Of a stretch of DNA of 64,000 bases, positions 45,835 through 56,530 are shown one piece after another; the first letter of the stretch is position 1; every line of letters starts with the position of its first letter. The translations under genes and the position numbers were made by a program. The notes beneath the pieces were generated by a model. That model was not told the DNA's origin. It did no database searches and was given only the letters and a program-made list of their open reading frames with translations. This DNA is from Tipula vernalis (taxonomy: Eukaryota; Arthropoda; Insecta; Diptera; Tipulidae). The stretch is from positions 69,242,789 to 69,306,788 of the forward strand of contig OY282558.1 of NCBI GenBank assembly GCA_958295665.1, written 5' to 3'.

Positions 45835-46192
45835 GGCTGTATAGACTTCTTTTATTGGTTTTCAAAATGTCCTCTACAGAACAGTCTTCGAGATAGGGCA
45901 TTTACATAATAAAAGACGCAATCTTAATATAACCTCTGGGTTATGCCGCGTAGTCTACTTGAAGTAGTTAATCTGTATTTTGGTGTCCAGCGATATTTAT
46001 TAAAACACTTATATCTGACTTTTTTAATGAAAAAAATTCCTTCTAATAATTCGATCCTCTTCATTCTTTATTACATAAGATCGCGGACTATCAGATTTGG
46101 TTACTATTTCGGCTGGTTACCATGTTTTGTATTTCCTGTACACTATCGACTCTCCTGAAACAAAATCTGGTCTTTGTTTTGTTCTCTCATCA

Positions 46193-46700
46193 CTAGTGGC
46201 ATGTGGCCCTTACGGGGCCGAATCTACAGTACATTTAGTTCGCTAAATCAGTGGGAGCCCTCACACGACTAAAAGCCACTTATAGCTGCCCGTGAATAAA
46301 TACTGATTTAGGTAGCTCCTAATTTTTTTAGAGTCTCAATGGCAATTGCAATCTTGATATTGTAAATGACATATTTGGATCAGTTGTAGTTATCAGCTTT
46401 ATTCTTAGCATAAAAACCATATTACCTTTTCCAACACCTATAACTCCTATAGTTTTACAGATTTTTTAAATAATTCTGTTACCGCCATACGGACATCATT
46501 GAACGAACCCGATTGTAAATTTATATTCCTGATAAGCATAACTATTGCACCAACTTCCAGGATTAGTTTGTGTGGTGGCATTCCAGAAGGTGCAATAGAA
46601 TTAATATACTCTAATGCGATTTGTTTAATTGTGAAGGATCCGTTGTGATGATTGAATCGACACTGCAATACATCTTGGAATCCCAGTCAATTAAATTAAG
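46193..46700 (-). pseudogene. Helitron 3' end with helicase C-terminal remnant
   Basis: Minus strand: IALEYINSIAPSGMPPHKLI then LEVGAIVMLIRNINLQSG at 46610-46515 matches the C-terminal part of the Helitron PIF1-like helicase. Degraded text follows (MSFTISRLQLPLRL, then PKSVFIHGQL*VAFSRVRAP near 46310-46260). At the end is the hairpin GGCCC-CGTAA-GGGCC (46219-46205 on the minus strand). Twelve bases later comes CTAG (46193-46196), followed by a host T. This is the standard Helitron 3' terminus: a hairpin, then CTRR, inserted 5' of T. The helicase lacks the SQG-type motif and is broken, so the copy is inactive. Confidence 0.7.
46205..46219 (-). terminator. Helitron 3'-terminal hairpin
   Basis: A 5-bp GC stem with a 5-nt loop, 8 bp from CTAG at 46193-46196. 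In Helitrons this hairpin is thought to stop rolling-circle transfer. The call rests on position and sequence. Confidence 0.65.
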
Positions 46701-46914
46701 CACCTCTTTTTTAATCTTGTAGCAATTATCATTTAACGGGCAAACAATTGATCTTACTGAATACTGACTGATCTATATTACGAAGATCCAAAGATTGTGT
46801 TCCATTTCCCAATTGTAGCCACCACTTGGAAAATTATCGTACCAAAGAAAGTATAAAAAGTGAAAATGTAAGCTAAATAGTAAATTAATATAATATGATC
46901 AAATTTTAGAATTC

Positions 46915-47430
46915 ATAATGATTTCCATGAATCAGATTTCTCTGGTGCGGCGTTGGCAGAATCTTAACTTTGACGTCATAGGAGCGGCGAACCCTTGAGA
47001 ATGCAACATAAAGTTATCCGTGTCCAAATACAGGTTCCGGCAGGTATATCCCAACTTTGTCTATTGTTTGACCTTGAGACTTGTTTATAGTCATAGCAAA
47101 TGCTGCCTTAATAGGAAATTGTCGTCGTTTAAGTTTTAAAGGTAACTCCAGATCGGAATATTACCCATATGAGATCCAGTGAGCACTTCTGCCTTAATAA
47201 CGTTATCTTTCATGCATTTCACAACTAATCGTGTACCGTTGCATAATCCTTGTTTAGTGTTGAGATTCCGAAGTAGCATGACTATAGTTCCAACTTTAAG
47301 ATTCAGAATATGTTGAAGTAGCCCAGCCGGATTGATAGAATTCAAATATTCTAGTGAAAAGTTAAGACGATCACTTTCATTATGAGTATGAGTAAGATTA
47401 TTCAAGCTTTTGAGAAGACTGCATGGCATT
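46915..47430 (-). pseudogene. Second Helitron PIF1-like helicase fragment
   Basis: Minus strand 47429-47136 reads LEYLNSINPAGLLQHILNLK, VGTIVMLLRNLNTKQGLCNG and TRLVVKCMKDNVIKAEVLTG. After a frameshift it continues as [20 protein letters not shown] then LPEPVFGHG and LYVAFSRVRR (47105-46955). These are helicase motifs V and VI of the Helitron Rep-helicase. It lies upstream of, and parallel to, the other helicase end. The two overlap in content, so they come from two copies rather than one protein. The N-terminal helicase and Rep domains are absent. Confidence 0.72.
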
Positions 47431-47439
47431 TTTTCGATT

Positions 47440-48470
47440 CTTGTTTATCCGTGTTTTCCCAGAATATCAGAAATTTTTGTGTAAATAAATATCCAGATTG
47501 TTGGAGAGTTCTAAGATTATACAAGCTTTTCGAGATTACACGTATTTGTCCATATACCTATCTAAGATATTTGATATTTTCTGATATCCTCGAAATAATT
47601 TTGAATAAGTCAATATTCCGAATTCGAACGACATTTGCTGATTCGCTTCGAAATTATTGTGGAAAATTACAGATTATTCAAAATAGTTGAACACATTTCT
47701 GAATTATTCGAAAGTATTTCAAATTTCCAAGAGTTATAATTTTGAGAATTGGTGGAAGTTACTTGATATTTTATTAGTGTTGACTTACCAAGCTACTGTT
47801 TTAAGTTGGGTTGGGTAAAGTTTAGCGGTACTGTATAATATGCACTTTTACCCTGGTTAATATGGTCTTAATCAATTGATGATGAATCTTCAAAATATTT
47901 AGCTATTTTCGATTTTATTAAGCTTTCTTTAAACACTGTAACAGACATTTACAGCTTTGCTGATCGGGGTATCAATTTGGGAATTCTAGAATTAAAAAAA
48001 TAACCGATTGACAAAATCTTGCCTAAGGCCCGCCACAAAATGTTCACATTTTTACCATTTAGAAAAAACTTCGCTAGAAAAATAATTGTCAAAATAACAA
48101 ATAAATTAACAGCACAGTAAGACCTAAAAAAAATAAAATATCATGAAGTAAAAATCCACATTAAAAATTAATGTGGATTTGACAATTATTTCTTAGGTTT
48201 GGATGCAAAATCGGTCATACTTACCATAATTGTTAAGTGACAGATGTAATTTGACGAAGCATCGTTAAATTTCTTAAGTGATCAACAATTAAATAATATT
48301 ACCGGTCTCTCTTATTCATAATACAAATTCAATGCAAGCCGATTATGTTTTTTTTAAATATATTTGTCTTTCAGCTTAACACTTAGCTTAACGAAATTGA
48401 ACCAGCCGAGTAAACATTAGTAAGTCCTCCAAATATAAGATAATACAAGATTAAACTATCAAATAAATTG
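47440..48470. other. Gene-less stretch
   Basis: AT-rich, with no gene recognised. A perfect 11-bp hairpin (AAATCCACATT and its inverse, at about 48151-48180) is the only clear structure. Confidence 0.4.
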
Positions 48471-49402
48471 TGTTTCGTTAAAAAACAACAACAAAAATAT
48501 TATTTTCATTATCTACGAATTTTTTACATTGTCTACGTATTGCCTACATTATCTACGTCAAAATCGGCTGTCTACTCTATTATCGACATTTGCGTGTAGA
48601 TAATCTAAAAATAGGCATAGACGCACAACACTGCTTAAGCTTATATCGCTGGCATTTTGGGTTTAATGGACTAGGAAATTTTTAAAGACACGTTTCAGAA
48701 GTAAACAAAATACAGCCAACTAAATTTCTCATTCGTTAAAAGTAAATTTGAACCGAAATCTAATCTAATGTTGTGTGCCTCAGATCATTTTCATTTGAAG
48801 GCTACTTTGCGCTACTCAACACTACACTCAAAACAAAGTTTACTAAAATTAAAGAAAAAATTGAGCACATTTTAAAAAATTAGGTCTTGATTTCGAGCGG
48901 ATGGACATTTATCATTATTCTAACTAAATGTTAATTTCCTACTGTTAAAAACTACTATAGTAAGCTTAACATATTTGTCACTAACAAAGCGGTTTTATAT
49001 AATAAAACACAATTATTTTGGTTTGGTCACTATTTTAATGTGATGTACGATGTTTATTTTTATTTGAAATTGAAATTACGATCGTTTCGGATGTTACTCC
49101 TTTATCAAATCTCTAATAAACGTTAAACGCTAACTAAAATTATGCTTTAAATCGGCTTTTATACCCTATTTTTGTGCCTACGTGCCTAATGAATCTTCTT
49201 TCCCCCTTATTTTATTTTCCCTTCTTATCATTTATATAAGGAAAAAGGGGTGATACCGCCCCCCTTGTTGTTTGTCCATGTGCATGTGTGAGTGTGAATG
49301 TGCAAAATGATATTTTTACGAACTTACAATTAGGTGGTATAGGGCGATAGGTAACGATAGGTAAGCTTGGAAGAAGCAACAGAATATGATGACCACGTTA
49401 AG

Positions 49403-50208
49403 CAGTCTGTCCGTCTGTCAGTCTGTCAGTCTGTCAGTCTGTCAGTCTGTCAGTCTGTCAGTCTGTCAGTCTGTCAGTCTGTCAGTCTGTCAGTCTGTCA
49501 GTCTGTCAGTCTGTCAGTCTGTCAGTCTGTCAGTCTGTCAGTCTGTCAGTCTGTCAGTCTGTCAGTCTGTCAGTCTGTCAGTCTGTCAGTCTGTCAGTCT
49601 GTCAGTCTGTCAGTCTGTCAGTCTGTCAGTCTGTCAGTCTGTCAGTCTGTCAGTCTGTCAGTCTGTCAGTCTGTCAGTCTGTCAGTCTGTCAGTCTGTCA
49701 GTCTGTCAGTCTGTCAGTCTGTCAGTCTGTCAGTCTGTCAGTCTGTCAGTCTGTCAGTCTGTCAGTCTGTCAGTCTGTCAGTCTGTCAGTCTGTCAGTCT
49801 GTCAGTCTGTCAGTCTATCAGTCTGAGTCTGTCAGTCTGTCAGTCTGTCAGTCTGTCAGTCTGTCAGTCTGTCAGTCTGTCAGTCTGTCAGTCTGTCAGT
49901 CTGTCAGTATGTCAGTCTGTCAGTCTGTCAGTCTGTCAGTCTGTCAGTCTGTCAGTCTGTCAGTCTGTCAGTCTGTCAGTCTGTCAGTCTGTCAGTCTGT
50001 CAGTCTGTCAGTCTGTCAGTCTGTCAGTCTGTCAGTCTGTCAGTCTGTCAGTCTGTCAGTCTGCCAGTCGGTCAGTCTGTCAGACTGTCAATCTGTCAGT
50101 CTGTCAGTATGTCAGTCTGTTAGTCTGTAGTCTGTCAGTCTGTCAGTCTATCAGTCTGTCAGTCTGTCAGTCTGTTAGTCTGTCAGTCTGTCAGTCTGTC
50201 AGTCTGTA
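49403..50208. repeat. About 100 copies of an 8-bp tandem repeat (GTCAGTCT)n
   Basis: Near-perfect array, with variant units at about 49813-49826 and 50062-50190. Because 24 bp equals three units, all three frames stay open and give serine/valine/cysteine/glutamine runs, which are artefacts. The unit is a GTCN tetranucleotide pair, reminiscent of the (GTCY)n tract reported in dipteran mini-me elements. Confidence 0.9.
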
Positions 50209-50490
50209 TCCTCTCTACAGCCCAGATGGTTTAACCAATCGATCTGAAACTTTTTATTTAAGCCTTTTTGACAAATTAGGAGGTCCCAATGAATTTTACT
50301 CCAAATTGGCTAACCGGAAGTGGCCACTCCCTTGGTCCAGAAAATCTATTTTGCGAATATCTTAAAAAGTATAAGGCTTACAAAAAACTACTTAATACAA
50401 AATGTTTCCAAAAATTAAAAACAAAAAAAAATAAAATTTTTCAAAATTCTATGTTCGTAAAAGCGTGTTGGTCACACCTCCATTTTTTTA
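50209..50490 (+). mobile_element. Conserved flank of the 8-bp repeat (dispersed element copy 1)
   Basis: CTCTACAGCCCAGATGGTTT, TTTTACTCCAAAT and GAAGTGGCCACTCCCTTGGT continue to a CACACCTCCATTTTTTT end at about 50488. The same sequence recurs inverted at 59895-60250 next to the other array. Array plus flank are therefore one mobile or amplified unit. Confidence 0.7.
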
Positions 50491-51079
50491 TTGATGGAGC
50501 ATGTTCCGCTAAATTGTGTTTTGTTGCCACAAAGGTTGACATGGTTAGAGCACAAAAAAACTATATTTTTTACACATCCAAGCATCTGAAAAATGTGTTA
50601 TATAAACCGGATTTAATCTCTACTTATCTAAAAATTAAAAGCTACACCGAAAAAAAAAACTTTATGCGTATTATGATTGGCTGATACTTATCACTTACAT
50701 TGTCTGTACGCCTAATATGTATTTGAAACTAAAAGAAATATGAAATAAATTAGATTTTCCTCCTCTCCTCTATTTTAGCGAAATTTTATGTAGAAATATA
50801 TAGATCCCCTAAATGTCATTATTTGAGTAGCTACTGGTGTTGTGTGTCTACACCTATTTGGAAATTGTCTACATCCAAATGTCGAGAGACAATGGAGAAA
50901 ATTCGTAGATAATTCATAGACAAATCAAATATAGTTCCTAGCTAATTGGAAAAATATTACGCTCGTATTTCAAGTTTTGAAATCATCGATAAAGCCAGAA
51001 TCACGTTTGCAGTTAACAAACGAAATAAACCAAACACTGTATATGACGTCGGATTCGAAACAAAATTGTTTGTACTTAA

Positions 51080-51540
51080 ACTCGTTCTCATTAGTCAGTT
51101 ACTTCAATTCAAGTAACTTGAACCAACTTGAATAATATGAACGTGTAATTTTACTTGACTTCAAGTTTCAAGTAAAGTAGAGGGCCTTTCAATTTATGAA
51201 TTCAAGCTGAGTCGTCTGAGATGAGCCGCATTTTAAGATTTAGTAGTGTGGAATGTACTTTACCAATATAGTGAAGTTAAAAATTTTGGCATCTATAAAA
51301 ATGAGGTGAAGTAGTGCAGAAATCATAATTTTTTTTTGGAAATTTACCAATCCTATGAAGTTACTCGTATGTGGAACGTCGACTTCACTTTTTGATTTAA
51401 ATTTGACTTTTCCAACTCATTCGACTACATTTTAAATAACTAATTGATTAAATAAACTTGAATATAATGAGCGCAAACTTTTAATTCAAGTTAGTTGAAT
51501 TCAAATACTTGAAATCAAGAACCTTTAATGAGAACGAGGC
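51080..51540. mobile_element. MITE with TTAA target duplication
   Basis: TTAA flanks both sides (51076-51079 and 51541-51544). The TIRs read CTCGTTCTCATTA at the left and its inverse at the right. They extend inward with diverged copies of TTCAAGTAACTTGAA and AACTTGAAT. The 461-bp interior is non-coding. TTAA duplications are typical of piggyBac- and Kolobok-related MITEs (established); the parent is unknown. Confidence 0.65.
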
Positions 51541-51939
51541 TTAATTTAATTTAGAAGAATGTTATCGTATATTCGTAGCAGTGTAACAAAAATTTGGAAA
51601 CTTCTTAAACATTTAATAAATTTGTGTTTTAAATTTTTTTATATAAATATGTTCTAAAATTAAACGTTTATCAAGACATTCTTCTTTGTCTTAAAACTAT
51701 AGCACCCAATAAAGATCAATGGTTTTGTAATGGTATTCGAAATTTGGAATTTCAAAAATGGAATCGCTAACAAGTTAGTTCACTCGTTTTATTAAAAACT
51801 ATTTCGTCTGCCCTACATAGCCTCTTTCACAAGAACATAACCTTTTTGCAAATAATTGCATTTCTTGGATAACTGTTTTTATCAGTACAAAGCATTCATT
51901 TGATAATTTAAAATTTCTTTCAGCTAATAAAAATACCGA

Positions 51940-52795
51940 TTTGTTACCGATGGCGAATGGTTGCTTCGTAGTTGGTTCGGTTGTTGTTGTTGCTGCTGCT
52001 TTGGACTGTAGCCAAAACGATTTTGATGTCATTTCAGATTTAGCGGTTTCCACTTGATTTTTTACCAGACCCTTATCAACCAGTTGCTGAACAGACTCCT
52101 TTATTCGTTACTATAATCGGAATAAATGGTTCAATCGGTACTGGTGCGATCGATTATTGTCCAATTGATGGTAGTGTATTTGCGGCTTTCAATTTTAACC
52201 AACACGGTTTTAATATCGTTTCTGATTTAGAGGTTTCCCTCTCATTTTTTGGCACATATTTTGATAACATTGTAATTTTAATGTTAGGTCCACTCTCTGT
52301 TCGATTTGTGGTTCAATCGACGGTGGTGGTAGTGGGACAGTTGATGGTGGGGCAATTAATGGCGGTTGTTTCTTAGTTGGTTCGGCTATTGTTGCGGTTT
52401 CGATCTCTAACCAAAACGATTTTGAGGTCGTTTCTGATTTAACGGTTTCCACCTGACTTTTTGTCAAGCACTTACCAACATGTGCTGAAGTCGAACGTTG
52501 TGTTGGGCAAGGTGTTGCTTTAGATATTTCCGTGCAGATTCCTTTATTCGTTGGTATAATCGGAGGAAGTGGTTCAACCAACATTAGTGCGATCGATTGT
52601 GGTCCAAATGATGGTGTGGCAATTGTGGCTTTCAATTGTAACCAACACGGGTTTAAAATCGTTTCTGATTTAAAGGTTTCCGTCTTATTTTTTGGCAATT
52701 GTTTATTAACATTTGCTGAAATCGAAGGCTGATTTTCGCTTGTTGCCACTTTATCCTCCACATATTTCCGACAAGACTCATTCAACGTTTTGTTC
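51940..52795 (-). pseudogene. Repetitive C-terminal tail of the BTB-family gene, out of frame
   Basis: A frame overlapping the end of the BACK/PHR ORF reads ESCRKYVEDKVATSENQ and continues for 190 codons to 52210. It holds two alternating modules. Module A is KNKTETFKSETILNPCWLQL ... PLPPIIPTNKGIC (about 52690-52540). Module B is KSQVETVKSETTSKSFWLEI ... EPTKKQP (about 52475-52350). Both recur downstream: A as ETSKSETILKPCWLKLKAA with FIPIIVTNKGVC (about 52228-52095), and B as KNQVETAKSEMTSKSFWLQS with EPTTKQP (about 52060-51950). A region of about 460 bp was therefore duplicated in tandem. The second copy has stops. The tail is low-complexity (T, P, K, E) with no known domain. Confidence 0.5.
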
Positions 52796-53629
52796 AGTTT
52801 TTGTTTCTGCCGTTTCCAGTTTAGCTAACGTTTCAGCTGATTTTGACCCATAAAGAGGTTTCTTTGCCTTTGATGGTACATCATTTGTTTTAATCGGGTC
52901 ATGAATTACTATTTCATTTAATCGATATGTCACGCACCAATTACTATAACCACCATTGTCATAACTGATTTGAACACAATATTCTGTATTTGGTTTAAGT
53001 ACAAGTGTTTTCCCAAGGCTGATAGTTTTATAAGGCGACCCAGATTTGCTTTTCATGTTTAAAGCTATAAAAGCAGCCACATTATGTGATAGTTCATTTG
53101 AAGTAATTTTAATTTCTTGGTTTCCTCCAGCCCCATATCTAAATCCAGTAAATATTACTTCTTGGGAAACTAAAAATTTAGTTTCACTTGTTGTTCGAGC
53201 CCACATTATTGCTTTCCTTTCACATTTCCTCTCATTTCGTGATGCCTGGTCCTTTAAACCTTTGCCAATATCATAATCTTCAAATAGATCACTATATTTG
53301 TGCAAAATCCCACGGAATTCCTCCATACTCATGGTTGAGTATCGAATTGATTGCAGTAGTGTTGCAAATTTCTCCCGACGTTGCGTTATACCGATATCGT
53401 TCGACAAGCAAAATGAATCCATCCAATGCATAAGTCCGTTAAATAGTTGTACTTCCTTTACATTTTTATCAACAAAATCCATTTGTAAAAGATCTGCCAT
53501 AACAATTGGCTGCTGTAGATGACGGCCAATTTTCAGTTCTCTGCATTCGTATTCCATAGTGATGTGTGTCGTTAGTGAAGATATCTTTGGACTGAGCAGA
53601 TCCATTTTAAAAATTTTAAATTTTATCAT
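52778..53629 (-). CDS. BTB-family protein fragment: BACK domain plus PHR-like domain
   Basis: 283 codons, minus strand. Residues about 45-120 (QPIVMADLLQMDFVDKNVKE, LFNGLMHWMDSFC, REKFATLLQSIRYSTMSMEE) read as a BACK domain, which links BTB to downstream domains in cullin-3 adaptors. Residues about 140-245 (IMWARTTSETKFLVSQEVIF, TGFRYGAGGNQEIKITS, TLVLKPNTEYCVQISYDNGG) resemble the PHR beta-sandwich of BTBD1/2/3/6-type proteins. The N-terminal BTB domain is not visible; it may lie in an unseen exon or be lost. The first ATG is at 53629. The ORF ends at 52778 where a shifted frame continues as a repetitive tail. This is the only candidate host gene in the window. It could be a truncated duplicate. 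Confidence 0.6.
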   Translation of the reverse strand: MIKFKIFKMDLLSPKISSLTTHITMEYECRELKIGRHLQQPIVMADLLQMDFVDKNVKEVQLFNGLMHWMDSFCLSNDIGITQRREKFATLLQSIRYSTMSMEEFRGILHKYSDLFEDYDIGKGLKDQASRNERKCERKAIMWARTTSETKFLVSQEVIFTGFRYGAGGNQEIKITSNELSHNVAAFIALNMKSKSGSPYKTISLGKTLVLKPNTEYCVQISYDNGGYSNWCVTYRLNEIVIHDPIKTNDVPSKAKKPLYGSKSAETLAKLETAETKTEQNVE

Positions 53630-53639
53630 GAAATTTTAT

Positions 53640-55850
53640 AATTTTAGAAAAAATTTTCCTTCTTAACCCATACAATATTTTTAAAAGTTCCTGTAATTTC
53701 TTCATTGATAATCAAACGTATGAATTTATCGATAATTGTGAACACGCTTTTATATGTCCATAGTTTCATTTTCTACACCTTATGAAAAAATTCTTCTTAT
53801 TTGTGTCTTTTGCTAGCGCTGTTTTAAAATCTTCTCTTAGTTGTTGGAAAGAATATTTTTTAAGTTGTAATTCTATGTTAACCAATTAGAATTTCTAATG
53901 TTTACACAAAATTTTAAGCGCAGGAAGGCCTCACTAAAAATAAAAAAAGTCTCACAAGTTTTGTGCTAAAAATCAATTTCCTTGTGAGATTTCAATGCAT
54001 AATGAAAATCGTACACGTAATAAATCAAAACAGTGACTAATTTTGCTCATTTGCAAAAAATTCATTGGCACACGAGGCTAATAATTTCGACAACATTTGT
54101 TATAGGAACTTCACATAACATTTCGTTCCATACCTTAAAGTACCCAGACATTTTTTTGACAGATTACATAATTTCCAGTTTACCACTTAACATTCCAGCT
54201 TACTTTTTATATTAACGTACAGATAAATGTACAGAACCAAAAAAAAATAGCAAAAGCTAGACATCGTTTTCGTAGAAACTGAAATTTTTCATCTTTAAAC
54301 CTTCTTCAAACATTAAATCGCATTGTTTTAATAAAATCCACTGTAGGTATGATTCCACGAATTTTGTTAGTTTTACTTACAAATTTAAAACGTATCAGAT
54401 TTCAGATGAAAATAATGGGCGCACGCCAACGGTGTTTATTCCACTATTGCACTGAAACAGACGATACATACAAAAATCGATACACCAAATCAAGCTGTAC
54501 CCAAAAAAGCTTTGATTCTATCATTTATTTATAGGTATAGAAAATTGATTTTTAATTTTTCGATTACCAATTTTTGGGCTTTTATTAGTTTTACGTTGCC
54601 GTCGTCCTTATATGTGTCCTTTTATTATATTTTTTTGTTGTATATTCATTGAAACGAAAGGATAAACTTTAAAAATAGATTTATAAGAATATATAGGGAT
54701 ACATTTATGGGTAGATAAAAAATGTCCAAAATTATTCGGACATGAAGACAAAAAAAATATAAATAAGAAGAAGGCGAAGAAGTTGGGAACAAAAAAAAGT
54801 TTGTTTAATATTTAAAGCAAATTTTCATGTTTGCGTACATTCCTAACTTCTGGAATAATATGTTGTAGGCTTATAGTTTATAAAAAAAAAAAAAAAAATT
54901 AAAAATATCACCCGTTCCTCCCACTAAGCAGCTCGCATAATATTATACCCAGATTATATTTTGTGTTGTTGTGAAAACATAGATTTCGATCGAATTTTTT
55001 TTTTGATAATTTTTGATAGGTCAGTAATTAAAAATTTTGTTTCTTTTATGGGTGAGGTGTTTATATGCCTCCTCTTCCGCCCCCAGCATGTTTATGTGGA
55101 AAGATGAAAAATATTTTAATTTAAAACTCAATCAATGCCTTTAGGTTATATAGATATCTTGTATATTATAAAATATAAACATATTTATCTTATTAGACAT
55201 AATAATTATGAATTTGGTTTTATGTAGTACGGGTGGGTCAGGACAACACACACACACACACACAATGTACATAATAAAATATTTGCCAAAAAATATTTTA
55301 AGAAAAGAAGGTCGTTGGATAATTTTTTTTTGTTTCTGTGGTATACAGCAAAGTGTTCGGCACTATAACAATATTGTCCTAAATTTCGCAAGTTAATAAT
55401 TTATCATCGGCGAATATTTATTATGGTCGTGTCGACATAATGTCTGATAAATTAATTTAAACATTTTTTGTTTTTTATATGTACCAAATTAGACGTATAA
55501 GGAAAAACGTTTTCTTATGTATTGTGCTTTAGCCAAAATGCCACTATATGTCTATAGACAGCAAAGCTTTGTCATAATTCTAAGAAAATCATTCAATTAC
55601 TGAAGATTTAGGTATCATCTGCTGCTTCAATAATTACAATTTATTTACGAATTTTCTCAATTTAATAGAATTGTTTACTCCAAAAATTCTACTAAAATTC
55701 CGAGTACCAAAATTAATTTTGTTTCCCCTTGTTTATGACGTTAGACGTTGCGTTTATACAAAAACCTTCTAAAAATTGGCACAAATAATGTTGAACCCAT
55801 TGACTAATAGAAACTCGAAATGAGATTAATGCCTAACCGGAAACATTTAA
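53640..55850. other. Gene-less AT-rich stretch with a short (CA)n run
   Basis: No gene or element is recognised. A (CA)9 microsatellite lies at 55245-55264. Short frames near 54.0 and 54.35 kb match nothing I know. Confidence 0.4.
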
Positions 55851-55855
55851 GTTAA

Positions 55856-56530
55856 TTGGTTTTTAATTTTATGTGTCATATTGAGCTAAATGTTGATGAG
55901 CTATATTCATTCCGTAATAGTTTGTGTAAAAACTTTAATACACCGGTTGATGACCGGTATTTGATACATCGCAATGATCGTGATCTAACAGTTAGTTGTT
56001 TACAAGATGGCGGCGGCGGAGTTCTAATCGGTTATAAACGCAATCTTCCTGTAATTCGTTTATCTATTCCTAATTTTCCAATGTTGTATGGTTAAGATTT
56101 TATTGAATCAATACCGATGTCTTTATCATATGTGTATTATTACAATAATAATAATAATAATAATCATATGTGTAGTTGATTTTTCATATCCTTCTTACGA
56201 CCACTTTCAATTACTTTTTGAATTTTTAGATGATTTTAATGGTAAACATAGCATCTCTAGTCGTAATATATTGCTGCTTGGCTAATGACTTAGGAAAACT
56301 GTTACCTTCAAGATATAAAGGTCGATATGCGGAACTGCTCGTTGATTCTCTTAGCTATTTGGATTCAATCCAAATAAATAATATTATAAACTTTATGGAT
56401 AGAACGCTTGATTTAGTAATCACTAATGATGAGGCTCAGTTTCATATTTCCCAATCAGAAGATGCCTTATCCAAAGTTCATAAATTTCATCCACCCTTAC
56501 TTCAAATTCCATCAAATTCGCTTACTGTGT
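55856..56530 (+). pseudogene. LINE ORF2 endonuclease, frameshifted
   Basis: 55856-56095 carries ELNVDELYSFRNSLCKNF ... DDRYLIHRNDRDLT ... GGGGVLIGYKRNLPV, an APE-type endonuclease segment. 56168-56290 continues with FSYPSYDHFQLLFEFLDDFN and ISSRNILLLG (the LGDFN strand). 56290-56500 has YAELLVDSLSYLDSIQINNI, RTLDLVITND and HKFHPPLL near the endonuclease end. A short (ATA)n run at 56140-56165 sits at a frame break. It is the same element as the RT that follows. Confidence 0.62.

Larger units (their letters stand above)
41650..45840 (-). mobile_element. Decayed BEL/Pao retroelement, minus strand
   Basis: All BEL/Pao domains occur in order from right to left: gag, zinc knuckles, protease, RT, RNase H, integrase zinc region and integrase C-terminus. 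They are spread over at least ten frames, with an internal deletion in the integrase core. Possible LTR scraps share the ATGTCC(G/T)CTACAGAAC motif at about 41430 and 45872. It belongs to a family different from the BEL/Pao element inside transposon B. Confidence 0.75.
48490..50945. repeat. Inverted repeat pair flanking the 8-bp repeat region
   Basis: 48500-48640 and 50835-50935 are inverse copies. They share GTGTTGTGxGTCTA, CCTATTT, ATTxTCTACA, CAAATGTCGA and AAAATTCGTAGATAAT, in the same order when one is reversed. The arms are diverged (about 75-80 percent by eye) and have gaps. They may be the termini of one 2.4-kb element carrying the microsatellite, or two opposed copies of a smaller repeat. 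Confidence 0.5.

Noticed and set aside
49403..50208. CRISPR-like array
   Set aside because: The unit is 8 bp with no spacers, in an animal-type genome; it is a microsatellite.
49367..50365. 332-codon open frame of serine/valine/cysteine/glutamine repeats
   Set aside because: Produced by the 8-bp array, which keeps all frames open. No start context or domain.
50289..50684. 131-codon plus-strand frame
   Set aside because: It overlaps the dispersed repeat flank shared with 59.9-60.2 kb and has no domain.
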